A stretch of DNA of 64,000 nt from NCBI GenBank assembly GCA_963839925.1, contig CAWIWV010000002.1, positions 806,001-870,000 of the forward strand, in the 5' to 3' direction. The DNA is from Bog-756 sp963839925 (GTDB lineage Bacteria > Actinomycetota > Acidimicrobiia > Acidimicrobiales > RAAP-2). A program made the translations under genes and the position numbers. The notes beneath the pieces are model-generated. The model ran no database searches. It was given only the letters and a program-made list of their open reading frames with translations, and was not told the origin of the DNA. Shown here piece by piece: positions 42,632 through 52,311 of this stretch; the stretch's first letter is position 1, and each line of letters begins with the position of its first letter.

Positions 42632-44014
42632 ATGGTTCAGGCATTCGAGGACTCGCGCCCGCTCCACAGCATGCAACGGGTGGGCAACGGCACCACCGCG
42701 CGGATCCCGCCGCACAATCTCGAGGCAGAGGAGTCGGTGCTCGGCGCCATGCTGCTCTCGCGGGACGCCATCGCAACAGCGATGGAGATCTGCCAGCCGG
42801 ACGACTTCTACAAGTCCTCACACGGCCACATCTTTTCGGCGATCACCTCCTTGTTCAGCCACGGAGAGGCGGTCGACTGGGTGACCGTCACCGAGGAGCT
42901 CCGCCGACGGGGACTCCTCGAGAGCATCGGCGATCCATCGGTGTTCGTCACGCTCCAGGCGAACACCCCGTCCATCGGCAATGCGGAGCACTACGCGCGG
43001 ATCATCGAGGAGCTGGCCCTGCTCCGCCGGCTGGTCTCGGTTGCGGGGGAGATCGCTGAGCTCGGTTACACGGTGCCCGAGGACGTCTCCGACGTGCTGG
43101 ATCGCGCGGAGAGCTTGGTGTTCGACGTCTCGCAGCGACGGGTGATCGACTCGATGACACCCCTGCGGGCGCTCCTCGGGCAGAGCCTCGACCATCTCGA
43201 GCAACTCTTCACCAGAGGCGAAGCCATCACCGGCCTGGCGACCGGTTATGCCGATCTCGACGAACAGCTGGCCGGGCTGCAACCGTCCAATCTCGTCGTG
43301 GTCGGTGCCCGACCGGCGATGGGGAAGACCAGCTTCGCCCTGGGGATGGTGGCGCACGCTGGGATCAAGTTGAACAAGCCGGTGCTCCTGTTCTCACTGG
43401 AGATGAGCCATCTCGAGCTCACCCAACGGCTCCTTTGCTCCGAGGCGCGGGTCGATGCCAACCGGATGAGGACCGGAAAGTTGCTCGAGGCGGACTGGAC
43501 GAAGATCGGCAATGCCATCAGCCGGATGAGCGAGGCCCCGATCTTCATCGACGACAACCCCAACCTGACGGTGATGGACATCCGGGCCCGTCCGCGTCGC
43601 TTGAAGAGCCGCGAGGGATTGAGTCTGGTGGTCGTCGACTATCTCCAGCTGATGACCGGGCGCCATGGCGCGGAGAACCGGCAGGTGGAGGTCTCCGAGA
43701 TCAGCCGCGGCCTCAAGATCCTCGCCCGCGAGCTCGAGATTCCGGTGGTGGCCCTCTCCCAGCTGTCTCGGGGGTTGGAGATGCGTCAGGACAAGCGACC
43801 GATGCTCGCCGACCTACGGGAGTCGGGCTCGATCGAGCAGGACTCGGACGTGGTGCTGTTCATCTACCGCGACGAGATCTACAACCCGGACTCGAGCGAG
43901 AGCCAGGGCACCGCGGAGATCATCGTTGCCAAGCACCGGAACGGTCCGACCGGGCACACCAACCTGGCGTTCATCGGACACCACGCGCGGTTCGACAACA
44001 TGGCGAGGATGTAG
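42632..44014 (+). CDS. dnaB: Replicative DNA helicase DnaB
   Basis: Hexameric 5'-3' fork helicase of 460 residues, no intein. The N-terminal helical domain spans about 25-125 (PHNLEAEESVLGAMLLSRDA), the linker 135-190, and the RecA-type core holds Walker A GARPAMGKTS (225-234), VVVDYLQLM and LSQLSRGLE. The ATG has a strong GGGAGGG ribosome-binding site. Two DnaA-box-like sites lie 70 bases upstream. DciA (11.1 kb) is its probable loader partner. Confidence 0.97.
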   Translation: MVQAFEDSRPLHSMQRVGNGTTARIPPHNLEAEESVLGAMLLSRDAIATAMEICQPDDFYKSSHGHIFSAITSLFSHGEAVDWVTVTEELRRRGLLESIGDPSVFVTLQANTPSIGNAEHYARIIEELALLRRLVSVAGEIAELGYTVPEDVSDVLDRAESLVFDVSQRRVIDSMTPLRALLGQSLDHLEQLFTRGEAITGLATGYADLDEQLAGLQPSNLVVVGARPAMGKTSFALGMVAHAGIKLNKPVLLFSLEMSHLELTQRLLCSEARVDANRMRTGKLLEADWTKIGNAISRMSEAPIFIDDNPNLTVMDIRARPRRLKSREGLSLVVVDYLQLMTGRHGAENRQVEVSEISRGLKILARELEIPVVALSQLSRGLEMRQDKRPMLADLRESGSIEQDSDVVLFIYRDEIYNPDSSESQGTAEIIVAKHRNGPTGHTNLAFIGHHARFDNMARM

Positions 44015-44022
44015 CCGGCTCG

Positions 44023-44484
44023 ATGGCCGAGTTCGTCATCCCACGGATTCCGGCGTCTTCCGGTGCCCTGATCGGCGATGGAAACGGGCGGATGCTCATC
44101 CTCAAGCCGACCTACAAGCCGGGCTGGACGGTGCCCGGTGGCCAGATCGAGGCGGACGGGGAGTCTCCTTGGGAGGCCTGCCGACGCGAAGTGCTCGAGG
44201 AAACGGGTCTCACGGTGACTTCGGGCAAGCTGGTCTGCGTCGACTTCCTGCACGCAAAGTCGAAGCGCCCGGGGGGACTCCGGATCCTGTTCGACTGCGG
44301 GACGATCGGAAAGGAGGAACAGGAATCGATCGTGCTCCCGCCAGACGAGATCGGCGACTTCCGGTGGGCGACCAAGGAAGAGGCTGTCCGGTTGCTCAGC
44401 GGGCCGCTCGGTCGGAGGGTCGCGCAGGTCGACGCTGGCCCTCTCTACCTCGAAGACGGCCGGCCGGTCGAGGGCGTCAGCTGA
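44023..44484 (+). CDS. Nudix hydrolase
   Basis: Protein of 153 residues. The Nudix box G-x5-E-x7-REVLEETGL runs through GGQIEADGESPWEACRREVL and on, with all catalytic Glu present. It probably hydrolyses a nucleoside diphosphate derivative; substrate unknown. ATG eight bases after the dnaB stop, so likely the last gene of that transcript. Its end overlaps the convergent lysR gene by eight bases. Confidence 0.9.
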   Translation: MAEFVIPRIPASSGALIGDGNGRMLILKPTYKPGWTVPGGQIEADGESPWEACRREVLEETGLTVTSGKLVCVDFLHAKSKRPGGLRILFDCGTIGKEEQESIVLPPDEIGDFRWATKEEAVRLLSGPLGRRVAQVDAGPLYLEDGRPVEGVS

Positions 44485-45349
44485 GTTCGTCGACGAACCG
44501 GTGGAGCTGTGCACGGCTCAGGTCCGCCACCCTGGTGCATGCGAACCACGGTTCGGAGGCAACGACGTCATCGACCGGATGCAACTCGACCACGAGGCCG
44601 AGTCCGAGGGGGTCACGACAGGCAAAGGTGGGCAGGAGGCTCACCCCGATTCCGTGTGCGACGGCGGCCGCGACGACCCGCAGATCGGGAGCGACCAAAC
44701 GCAGGTCCGCCTGGAACGCGCGACCGAAGGCCGTCTGCCAGAACCGACGGGTGAGCGGTAGTTCCGCGCTGAAGGCCACCCACGGTTTGCCGACGAGCCA
44801 CGCTCCCAGGTCGGAGAGCGATTCGAATGGCTTTTCGGGAGCCAGGGCCGGTGGGGCGACCAAGGCGAATTGCTTGGATCCGATCGTCTTCGAGGTCAAC
44901 GATCGTCTGCTCGGGCTGACGCTGGTCACCGCGATGTCCAGCTCTCCCTGTTCGAGGAGGTCGAACATCTCTCCGTCCGATCCGAACCGCGCAGTCAGCG
45001 CCGGGGAGGCTGAGGTCAGTCGAGGGAGGACGGCCGAGGCGAAGTACTCGGCGGTCGAGCCGAACCGGATGGCCGAAGGGGCCGTGGCGGGTCCGCCATC
45101 GAGGACGCTCAGGACCGGCTCGAGACGATCGAGTGACTCGGCCACTTGGGCGTGGAGCTCGAGGCCTCTTCTGGTCGGCTCGACACCACGAGGTGTCCGG
45201 GTGAACAGAGGAAGCCCCACCCGACGTTCGAGTGCTGCGAGCTGCTGGCTCGCCGCCGGTTGCGAAAGGTTCCGCTGGGCGGCGCCGCTGCTGACGGACC
45301 CGGTCCGGTAGATGGCCACGAAGGTACGCAGCCATTCCGAAGTGGACAT
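44477..45349 (-). CDS. LysR-family transcriptional regulator
   Basis: Protein of 290 residues with the N-terminal LysR winged helix (about 5-65: FVAIYRTGSVSSGAAQRNLS, QPAASQQLAALERRVG, LFTRTPRGVEPTRRG) and a periplasmic-binding-like effector domain. On the minus strand TAAGCT lies six bases before the ATG and no Shine-Dalgarno sequence is visible, so the mRNA may be leaderless. It is divergent from the methyltransferase gene, its most likely target. Confidence 0.92.
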   Translation of the reverse strand: MSTSEWLRTFVAIYRTGSVSSGAAQRNLSQPAASQQLAALERRVGLPLFTRTPRGVEPTRRGLELHAQVAESLDRLEPVLSVLDGGPATAPSAIRFGSTAEYFASAVLPRLTSASPALTARFGSDGEMFDLLEQGELDIAVTSVSPSRRSLTSKTIGSKQFALVAPPALAPEKPFESLSDLGAWLVGKPWVAFSAELPLTRRFWQTAFGRAFQADLRLVAPDLRVVAAAVAHGIGVSLLPTFACRDPLGLGLVVELHPVDDVVASEPWFACTRVADLSRAQLHRFVDELS

Positions 45350-45355
45350 TCGGAA

Positions 45356-45361
45356 AGCTTA
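45356..45361 (-). promoter_or_regulatory. Candidate -10 element (TAAGCT) of leaderless lysR
   Basis: On the minus strand TAAGCT ends six bases before the ATG at 45349. The 70-base gap to the divergent methyltransferase gene is A+T-rich for this genome and is the likely operator region for the LysR protein. Confidence 0.4.
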
Positions 45362-45419
45362 TAACTAGATTCAGCAAAACTTGTTTGTCAATGGAGGTTC
45401 CCGGGTTCATGCTGAGCAC

Positions 45420-46217
45420 ATGGACCAGGTTCGCTACACCCACGGGCACCACGACAGCGTGCTGCGTTCCCATCGCTGGCGCACGGCGGAGAACTCCGCC
45501 GGCTACCTGCTCGGCCACCTGCAGCCGGGTTTGGATCTTCTCGACGTCGGTTGCGGGCCGGGCACCATCACCCGTGACCTGGCCGGTCGAGTCGCACCTG
45601 GTTCGGTGATCGGGCTCGACGCGTCGTCAACGGTCATCGACGAGGCGCGGGCGGGCGCTGCTGACGTTGCCGGACTCACCTTCGAGGTCGGCGACCTCTT
45701 CGAGCTGCGGTTCGAGGACGAGCAGTTCGACGTGGTCCACGCCCACCAGGTGCTCCAGCACCTGGGAGACCCGGTCGCCGCCCTGACCGAGATGCGTCGG
45801 GTCTGCCGACCCGGTGGAATCGTCGCCGTCCGGGACGCAGACCTTCTCGGTACTCGCTTCTATCCCGACGATCCCGTGCTTGACCAGGCGCACGCCGCGT
45901 ATGGAACGCTCACCCAGGTCAACGGAGCGAACTGGGATGCGGGTCGCAAGCTGCTGCACTGGGCACGGGAGGTCGGCTTCTCGTCGATCGCCCCAACAGC
46001 CTCGGCGTGGTGCTTCGCGACTCCGGCGGATCGGGCGTGGTGGGGAGGCCTCTGGGCCGACCGGTACACCCGGTCGGCCGTCGCTGAGCAGCTCCTCGAG
46101 CACGGAATCGCCAGCACGGAGGACCTCGCCTCGTTCGCTGCCGCCTACCGGCGATGGGCCGCGTCTCCGGACGGCTGGTGGGCAGTGCTCCACTCCGAGG
46201 TGGTGTGCACCGTCTGA
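45420..46217 (+). CDS. SAM-dependent class I methyltransferase
   Basis: Protein of 265 residues. The SAM motif LDLLDVGCGPGTI, then VIGLDASSTVI and FDVVHAHQVLQHLGDP, are typical of UbiE/Methyltransf_11-type enzymes. The substrate is unknown. The ATG at 45420 is chosen because family similarity (MDQVRYTHGHHDSV) begins there; it lacks a good ribosome-binding site, and GGAGG 22 bases upstream leaves the start somewhat open. Divergent from lysR. Confidence 0.82.
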   Translation: MDQVRYTHGHHDSVLRSHRWRTAENSAGYLLGHLQPGLDLLDVGCGPGTITRDLAGRVAPGSVIGLDASSTVIDEARAGAADVAGLTFEVGDLFELRFEDEQFDVVHAHQVLQHLGDPVAALTEMRRVCRPGGIVAVRDADLLGTRFYPDDPVLDQAHAAYGTLTQVNGANWDAGRKLLHWAREVGFSSIAPTASAWCFATPADRAWWGGLWADRYTRSAVAEQLLEHGIASTEDLASFAAAYRRWAASPDGWWAVLHSEVVCTV

Positions 46218-46242
46218 GGTCTCCGGTGCGGTGGCTCTGAGG

Positions 46243-47031
46243 TCAGCCGATCAGGCGGGTGCGGAAGAAGTCGAGGACCTGATCGAGGGCGTCTCGGGTC
46301 GGAGTCCCCGGTCGGTCGTCGAGGTCGTCGGTGAGCACCGAATGGGCTCGCTTTCCGTGTCCGTAGGGATTGCCTGGGGACGAGTCGATCTCGACGCCGA
46401 TGAAGCCGTCGCCGAGCAGCTCACGGAGGTGTTCGAACCGGTCCGGCGGACTGAAGGTGTCGCCGGTGAACCGGAGTCCGAGCACGCAGGTGCCCGCAGC
46501 CGTGCGCTCTTGCACGCGGGCGAGGTCTGCCGGCGACAGCCCGACGTCGCGTCGGTGTCCGCGGGTGACAGGAAACGGGAGAGACGGTTGGCTGAGCACC
46601 GGAGCAACCACCACATCGTCCACCATCATCCCCAGGGCGAACCCTCCGGTGAAGCACATGCCGACCGCACCCACTCCGGGACCACCGCACCGCGCATGCT
46701 CCTCGGCGGCGAGCGGCCGCAGCCAGCCGATGATCGGACTGGTCTTTCCCTTCGCCAGCACGGTGAACTCGCGGCTCACACAGGCACGAGCAAGAGAGGA
46801 CACGGTGTAGCCGGCGGTCATGGGCCGACCGTCTTCACCGAAGAGGTGCGGAAGCACCGCAGTGAACCCGGCGTCGACCAGTCGTCGAGCGAATCCGGCG
46901 ACGAAGGGGGTGATGCCCGGCATTTCGGTCATCACGATGACCGCGGGGCCCGAGCCCTTGCGGTAGATGGGGCGGCTCGTTCCGCCTGCGGAGAAGGTCT
47001 CCTTGTCGAAGTCGTCGAGCGTGTCGTTCAC
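46243..47031 (-). CDS. Dienelactone hydrolase-family protein
   Basis: Alpha/beta hydrolase of 262 residues with the Cys nucleophile in GAVGMCFTGGFALGM, the dienelactone hydrolase pattern, and a C-terminal HGKRAHSVL region. Such enzymes open lactones; the substrate here is unknown. The GTG at 47031 comes 11 bases after the stop of the upstream gene, with no good ribosome-binding site, so translation may be coupled. Confidence 0.82.
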   Translation of the reverse strand: MNDTLDDFDKETFSAGGTSRPIYRKGSGPAVIVMTEMPGITPFVAGFARRLVDAGFTAVLPHLFGEDGRPMTAGYTVSSLARACVSREFTVLAKGKTSPIIGWLRPLAAEEHARCGGPGVGAVGMCFTGGFALGMMVDDVVVAPVLSQPSLPFPVTRGHRRDVGLSPADLARVQERTAAGTCVLGLRFTGDTFSPPDRFEHLRELLGDGFIGVEIDSSPGNPYGHGKRAHSVLTDDLDDRPGTPTRDALDQVLDFFRTRLIG

Positions 47032-47042
47032 GGAGAGGAACG

Positions 47043-47861
47043 CTAACCCCGGAGGCCCAAGGTGACCACGACCGGCAGGTGGTCCGACCCCGCGAAGGGG
47101 CCGACCCGGGTGCCGACGACGGTCACTCCCTCGGTGACCAGGACGTGATCGAGTTGGCTGTGGGGGCGGTAGGCCGGCCACGTCCGCGCCCGCACCGCGC
47201 GGCGCCAACCTCGAAGGTAGGAGACGACCGGCGGTCCCCACAGGTTCATGTCCCCAGCGAGCACGGCGGGGACGGTCGGGGGAGGGAGCAACTTGCTGAG
47301 AAGGCGGTACTGGGCGTGTGACCCATGGGTGATGTGGGACATGTGGGTGCCGAAGATCCGCAGCTCCCCTCCGGCAAGCTCGACCGTGCAGGTGATCACC
47401 CTCCGCTCGGCTCCGTCGCGTGGAAGTGTCTTGAGCGGGATGACCCTGCAGCCGCTCGTCGGGATTCTCGACAAGAGCGCGACGCCGATGTGTCCTCGCG
47501 TGAACGTCTGTTTGGTCGTTCCCCCGAACAACGCCTTGCGCCTGTCGTCGAGCAAGAGGGACTTGGTCTGCGCGCCCATCCGCGGTCCCCACCGGGCAGA
47601 GGCGTTCGGAGCAGGGTCGAACACGCGGCAACGGGCCATGGTGACTTCTCGCACGAGGGTGTAGCCGAGTTGGTCGGCGATGGTCTCTGCCGAGCTGGGG
47701 CTCCCGTCATCGGGAGCCCACGACTCCTGAATGACCAGGACGTCGGCATCGAGGGAACGGCACTCCTCGACGAGGTCGTACGGCCTTCCCCAGCCATCGA
47801 CTCCGAGGTGGATATTGAAGGTGCCGAGGGTCAGGGTGACCCGAGCGCCGTGGTCGCTCAT
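47043..47861 (-). CDS. Endonuclease/exonuclease/phosphatase-family hydrolase
   Basis: Protein of 272 residues with LGTFNIHLG, ADVLVIQE, GTHMSH, AGDMN and GSDHLPVVV, the metal and catalytic motifs of the EEP superfamily. Could cleave a phosphodiester in nucleic acid, phosphoinositide or sphingomyelin; no signal peptide. ATG chosen as the first start after the divergent gene's promoter region. Operon partner of the dienelactone hydrolase. Confidence 0.85.
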   Translation of the reverse strand: MSDHGARVTLTLGTFNIHLGVDGWGRPYDLVEECRSLDADVLVIQESWAPDDGSPSSAETIADQLGYTLVREVTMARCRVFDPAPNASARWGPRMGAQTKSLLLDDRRKALFGGTTKQTFTRGHIGVALLSRIPTSGCRVIPLKTLPRDGAERRVITCTVELAGGELRIFGTHMSHITHGSHAQYRLLSKLLPPPTVPAVLAGDMNLWGPPVVSYLRGWRRAVRARTWPAYRPHSQLDHVLVTEGVTVVGTRVGPFAGSDHLPVVVTLGLRG

Positions 47862-47921
47862 GCGGACGGCGCCATCGCCCCAGTGTGCCACCCGCCGCCG
47901 CGCTGATGGGAGAATGCCCGG

Positions 47922-48986
47922 GTGGACGAGGAGGCTCCGCGCAATCCCGCGGTGAAGCGGCCGGTGAAGTTCGACACGACGCTCCCGGGACTCGAAGAGG
48001 CCGGGGGCGGCGCTCGTCGACTCGAAGAGCTCGGGTTGGACGGGGCGTTCACCTTCGAGGGTCCCCACGATGTGTTCACTCCTCTGATCGTGGCCGCACT
48101 CTCGACCGAGACGATCGAGCTCATCACCAACGTGGCCATCGCCTTTCCGCGTAACCCGGTGCAGCTCGCCCACCAGGCATACGATCTGCAACTCCTCTCG
48201 AAGGGACGGTTCACCCTCGGCCTCGGGTCGCAGATCCGAGCACAGGTCGAAAAGCGCTACGGCGCTTCGTTCGATCGCCCGATCGCCCGGATGCGCGAGC
48301 TGGTGGCGGCGCTGCGGGCCATCTTTGCCAACTGGGAGACCGGTGAACCACTTGATTTCAGAGGTGAGTTCAGCTCGCACACGCTGATGCCCCCACTCTT
48401 CAACCCGGGTCCCCACCCGTTCGGCATGCCACCGATTGCCATCGGTGGGTTGGGACCGCAAATGGTGCGTCTCGCCGCGGAGGTAGCCGACGGCTTGCTG
48501 GTGATGCCCTTCAACACCACCCGTCATTTCCGCGAGCGCACCCTTCCGGCCGTCGAGCAGGGATTGGCCCGGGGCGGGCGTGAGCGATCGGACCTCACGG
48601 TGACCGGTGAAGTGATCGTCTGCTGCGGGCGCGACGAGGAGGAGCTCGAGGCGGCCCGACTTGCCGGCCGCTGGCTGCTCTCCTTCTACGGCTCCACGCC
48701 GGCGTATCGGCCGGTGCTCGAGGTGGAAGGGTGGGAGGATCTCCAGCAGGAGCTCAATATGCTCTCCAAGTCGGGCCGTTGGGAGGAGATGCCGAACATG
48801 ATCGACGACGACATGCTCACGTCGCTGGCGGTCGTGGGCTCACCCAAGCAAGTGGCCGATCAGGTTGTCGATCGGTTCGCAGGCCAGGTCGATCGGGTGG
48901 GCTTCTACACCCCCTACGACATCTCGGACTCGACGCTCGCCGAACTGGTGGATGCGCTGCAGCACACGAACGGCGATCCTCGGTGA
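47922..48986 (+). CDS. F420-dependent-type luciferase-like oxidoreductase (LLM family)
   Basis: Protein of 354 residues with LITNVAIAFPRNPVQLAHQAYDLQ, LGLGSQIRAQVEKRYG and PIAIGGLGPQMVRLAAEVADG, typical of the LLM-class TIGR03617-like proteins. These use F420 or flavin; the cofactor is inferred from family, not seen. The GTG has GGGAG eight bases upstream. The stop overlaps the alpha/beta hydrolase gene by four bases. Confidence 0.88.
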   Translation: MDEEAPRNPAVKRPVKFDTTLPGLEEAGGGARRLEELGLDGAFTFEGPHDVFTPLIVAALSTETIELITNVAIAFPRNPVQLAHQAYDLQLLSKGRFTLGLGSQIRAQVEKRYGASFDRPIARMRELVAALRAIFANWETGEPLDFRGEFSSHTLMPPLFNPGPHPFGMPPIAIGGLGPQMVRLAAEVADGLLVMPFNTTRHFRERTLPAVEQGLARGGRERSDLTVTGEVIVCCGRDEEELEAARLAGRWLLSFYGSTPAYRPVLEVEGWEDLQQELNMLSKSGRWEEMPNMIDDDMLTSLAVVGSPKQVADQVVDRFAGQVDRVGFYTPYDISDSTLAELVDALQHTNGDPR

Positions 48987-49888
48987 GTGGCTACGACGAG
49001 TTCGGCCTCTTCGAGGAGAACGCCAGCGAAGCAGGGCTTCCCTGGACCGGCCCTCCGACCGTGCATCGCGAATCGGTCGACGTGGGCGGTGGTCGCAAGG
49101 TGAGTGCGCTGGTCTGGGGGTCCGAGTCCCCGTCCATCGCGTTCGTCCACGGAGGCGGCCAGAACGCCCACACCTGGGACACGGTGGCCCTGGCCCTCGG
49201 ACTTCCTCTCGTGGCAATCGACCTGCCCGGCCACGGGCACTCCGACTGGCCGACCGAGCAGCAGTCCCTCGATCCGGGTTCGATGGCCGAAGACGTGGCC
49301 AAGGCGTTGGAACACCTTGCCCCGGAGGCCTCGATGTTGGTCGGTATGTCGCTCGGAGGGATGACCTCGATCGCCCTGCTTGCGAGGCACCCCGACGTCG
49401 TCGAACGTCTGGCCCTCGTGGATATCACCCCGGGCGTCGATCACTCGAAGAGCTCGGATATCGCCGCGTTTCTTGCAGGGCCGGAGACCTTCGCTTCGTT
49501 CGACGAGATCCTCGATCGGACGATCCAGTTCAATCCGACCCGCTCGGTGTCGTCCCTCCGGCGCGGAGTGCTCCACAACGCGGTCCAGCGTGAGGACGGG
49601 ACCTGGACGTGGCGTCACCAGCTCGGCCGTCCGTCGAAGTCGACCGGGTTGCATGTGGACTCGCTGGACTTCGGCTCGATGTGGGACGACCTCGAGGGCA
49701 TTCCGGTGCCGGTGATGCTGGTGCGAGGCAAGCTCTCACCGGTTGTCGACGATGCGGACGAAGCCGAGTTCCGAAGGCGTCGGCCTTCGGACCCGGTCAT
49801 CGTGGTCGAGGATGCGGGACACAGCATCCAGGGCGATCAGCCGGTGGAGCTGGCCCGTATCCTCAGAACCTTCTTCGACGGTCGCTGA
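48983..49888 (+). CDS. Alpha/beta hydrolase
   Basis: Protein of 301 residues. Oxyanion loop FVHGGGQNAHTW, nucleophile elbow GMSLGG (Ser), and the C-terminal VEDAGHSIQGDQP with the catalytic His are present. The GTG overlaps the LLM oxidoreductase stop (GTGA), so the two are coupled and may act on the same compound. Substrate unknown. Converges with lon, four bases between. Confidence 0.9.
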   Translation: MSGYDEFGLFEENASEAGLPWTGPPTVHRESVDVGGGRKVSALVWGSESPSIAFVHGGGQNAHTWDTVALALGLPLVAIDLPGHGHSDWPTEQQSLDPGSMAEDVAKALEHLAPEASMLVGMSLGGMTSIALLARHPDVVERLALVDITPGVDHSKSSDIAAFLAGPETFASFDEILDRTIQFNPTRSVSSLRRGVLHNAVQREDGTWTWRHQLGRPSKSTGLHVDSLDFGSMWDDLEGIPVPVMLVRGKLSPVVDDADEAEFRRRRPSDPVIVVEDAGHSIQGDQPVELARILRTFFDGR

Positions 49889-49892
49889 GCCC

Positions 49893-52271
49893 TCAGGCCG
49901 CGGCGCGTTCGTTGCCGGTGGGCACGTCGGAGGACTTGCCGGCGTCCCGTTGCCCTTCGACCAACGCAGCCTCGAGCACCTCGGACACGTCCGTTGCGAG
50001 GTGGAAGGTCATCTGATCCCGCACCGCCTCGGGGACGTCTTCGAGGTCGGGCCCGTTCCGGACGGGAAGCACGACCGAGCTCAACCCCGCCCGGTGCGCG
50101 GCCAACACCTTCTGACGCACGCCCCCGATCGGCAGGACCCTGCCCTGCAGGGTGACCTCACCGGTCATGCCGAGCACCGACCGGACGGGAACGTCCCGGA
50201 GCAGGCTGACCAGTGCGGTGACCATGGTGACCCCCGCAGACGGTCCGTCCTTCGGGACCGCCCCCGCCGGGACGTGCAGGTGGAACCGCTTCCCGACGAA
50301 CGCCGCGGGATCGATTCCCAGGCTCTGCGCGTGCGAGCGGACATAGGAGAGCGCGATCTCTGCGGACTCCTTCATCACGTCGCCCAGCTGCCCGGTGAGG
50401 GTAAGGCCCTCGGGGCCGTCCATGACCGATGCTTCCACGTAGAGGACATCACCACCGGTGCCGGTGACGGCTAGCCCGGTCGCGACGCCGGGAACCGCGG
50501 TGCGGTCGGCTGCCTCGAAGAAGAACCGAGGCCGCCCCAGCCACTCGCGCACATCGTCGGTGTCGATGACCAGAGGGGTCTCGACGTCGCCGGCGGCGAT
50601 CCGTGCCGCGACCTTTCGGAACAGCCGTCCGAGCTCGCGTTCGAGCGAGCGGACTCCTGCTTCACGCGTGTAGTCGGCGACGACGGTCCGGAGGGCGTCG
50701 TCGGTCGGCGTCACCTCCCCTTCGGCCAATGCCGCGTGTTCGAGCTGGCGCCGAACCAGGTGGTGCTTGGCGATCGCAACCTTCTCGTCCTCGGTGTAGC
50801 CGTCGAGCCGGAGGACCTCCATCCTGTCGAGCAAGGCCGAGGGGATGGTGTCGACCATGTTCGCGGTCGCGATGAACAGCACCTTGGACAGGTCCAACTC
50901 GACTTCGAGATAGTGGTCGCGGAAGGTGTGGTTCTGGGCCGGGTCGAGGACTTCGAGCAGCGCCGACGAAGGGTCACCCCGGTAGTCGGCACCGAGCTTG
51001 TCGACCTCGTCGAGCACGATCACCGGATTCATGGTGCCGGCCTCCCGCAGGGCGCGGACCAGCCGGCCGGGTTGGGCTCCCACGTAGGTGCGGCGGTGAC
51101 CCCTGATCTCGGCCTCGTCCCGCACGCCTCCCAGTGCCACCCGCACGAACGAGCGACCGAGCGCGCGGGCGATCGACTCTCCGAGCGACGTCTTTCCGAC
51201 GCCGGGGGGGCCGACCAGGGCAAGAATCGCTCCCGCACCGCGCCCGCTGACCGGGGCCAGCCCGCGGTCTGCCTGGAGCTTGCGGACTGCCAGATGCTCG
51301 AGGATGCGGTCCTTCACGTCGCGCAACCCGTCGTGGTCCTCGTCGAGGATGTTCGACGCCTCTCCCACGTCGAGGCGGTCTTCGGACTGCTCACCCCAGG
51401 GCAGTTCGAGCACGGTGTCGAGCCAGGTTCGGATCCATCCGTGCTCGGGGCTCTGCTCGCTGGTGCGTTCGAGCTTGTCGATCTCGCGTTCGACCGCCTT
51501 CAGGACGGCTTCGGGCAGGTCTCTGCCCTCGATCCTGCTCCGGTAGTCGTCGGGCTGGCCCTCGTCGTCGTCACCGAGCTGTCCCAACTCCTTGCGGATG
51601 GACTCGAGCTGGCGCCGCAGCAGGAACTCGCGCTGGGTCTTTTCCATGCCTTCTTCGACGTCGGTCTTGATCCGCTCTCGCAGGGTCAGATCCGCGAGCA
51701 CCTCGCGCGCCCACGCGGTGACCGTCCGCAGACGGTCCGCCACGTCGATGGTCTCCAGCACTTGGACCTTCTGAGCGAGCGTGAGATCGGGTGAGTAACC
51801 GGAGAGGTCGGCGACGCGGCCTGGTTCGGTCACTTCTGCCAGCCCTTGGGCCATCCGACCCGCACCGCGACTGAGCAGGATGTTCTCCACCACTGCCTTG
51901 TACTCGCGGGCGAGCGCGGACGTCTCGTCGGTGGCCGGCCCGTCAGGGACGTGCTCGACCTCCACCCACAGTGCCTGCCCGGTGCCGGGGACGGCCGTCC
52001 CGAGCCTGGCCCGATCGATCCCGCGGACCGCCACGGCCGGCATGCCACCCGGTAGTTGGCCGGTCTCCACCACTTCGGAGACCACGCCGATGGATGCGTA
52101 GCGTCCGTCGATGAACGGGACGATCACGAAACGACCCCCCGCTGCCTCTGCCGCTTCGGCGGCCGCCTTGGCCTCGTCCGATTCGAGCGCCATGGTGAAG
52201 ACCATCCCTGGAAGCACCACGCCCGAGGTGAGGGGCAGGAGCGGCAGGTTTTCGGTCGTTTGTTCTTCCAT
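49893..52271 (-). CDS. lon: ATP-dependent protease Lon
   Basis: Quality-control AAA+ protease of 792 residues. N-terminal substrate domain (about 1-205), then Walker A GPPGVGKT (354-361) and Walker B VIVLDEVDK. The catalytic Ser678 is in PKDGPSAG and Lys721 in GGVRQKVLAA. ATG chosen since GGAGGAA lies just upstream; the longer frame adds an unrelated leader. A SigR/SigH/SigE-like ECF promoter motif lies 41-66 bases upstream. I saw no HAIR or CIRCE element. Confidence 0.97.
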   Translation of the reverse strand: MEEQTTENLPLLPLTSGVVLPGMVFTMALESDEAKAAAEAAEAAGGRFVIVPFIDGRYASIGVVSEVVETGQLPGGMPAVAVRGIDRARLGTAVPGTGQALWVEVEHVPDGPATDETSALAREYKAVVENILLSRGAGRMAQGLAEVTEPGRVADLSGYSPDLTLAQKVQVLETIDVADRLRTVTAWAREVLADLTLRERIKTDVEEGMEKTQREFLLRRQLESIRKELGQLGDDDEGQPDDYRSRIEGRDLPEAVLKAVEREIDKLERTSEQSPEHGWIRTWLDTVLELPWGEQSEDRLDVGEASNILDEDHDGLRDVKDRILEHLAVRKLQADRGLAPVSGRGAGAILALVGPPGVGKTSLGESIARALGRSFVRVALGGVRDEAEIRGHRRTYVGAQPGRLVRALREAGTMNPVIVLDEVDKLGADYRGDPSSALLEVLDPAQNHTFRDHYLEVELDLSKVLFIATANMVDTIPSALLDRMEVLRLDGYTEDEKVAIAKHHLVRRQLEHAALAEGEVTPTDDALRTVVADYTREAGVRSLERELGRLFRKVAARIAAGDVETPLVIDTDDVREWLGRPRFFFEAADRTAVPGVATGLAVTGTGGDVLYVEASVMDGPEGLTLTGQLGDVMKESAEIALSYVRSHAQSLGIDPAAFVGKRFHLHVPAGAVPKDGPSAGVTMVTALVSLLRDVPVRSVLGMTGEVTLQGRVLPIGGVRQKVLAAHRAGLSSVVLPVRNGPDLEDVPEAVRDQMTFHLATDVSEVLEAALVEGQRDAGKSSDVPTGNERAAA

Positions 52272-52311
52272 GGTTCCTCCAATGTGCGGCAGCTTTCGCT
52301 GTCGAAGGAAC

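Noticed and set aside
42632..44014. Intein in dnaB
   Set aside because: The helicase motifs are continuous and the length is normal (460 residues).
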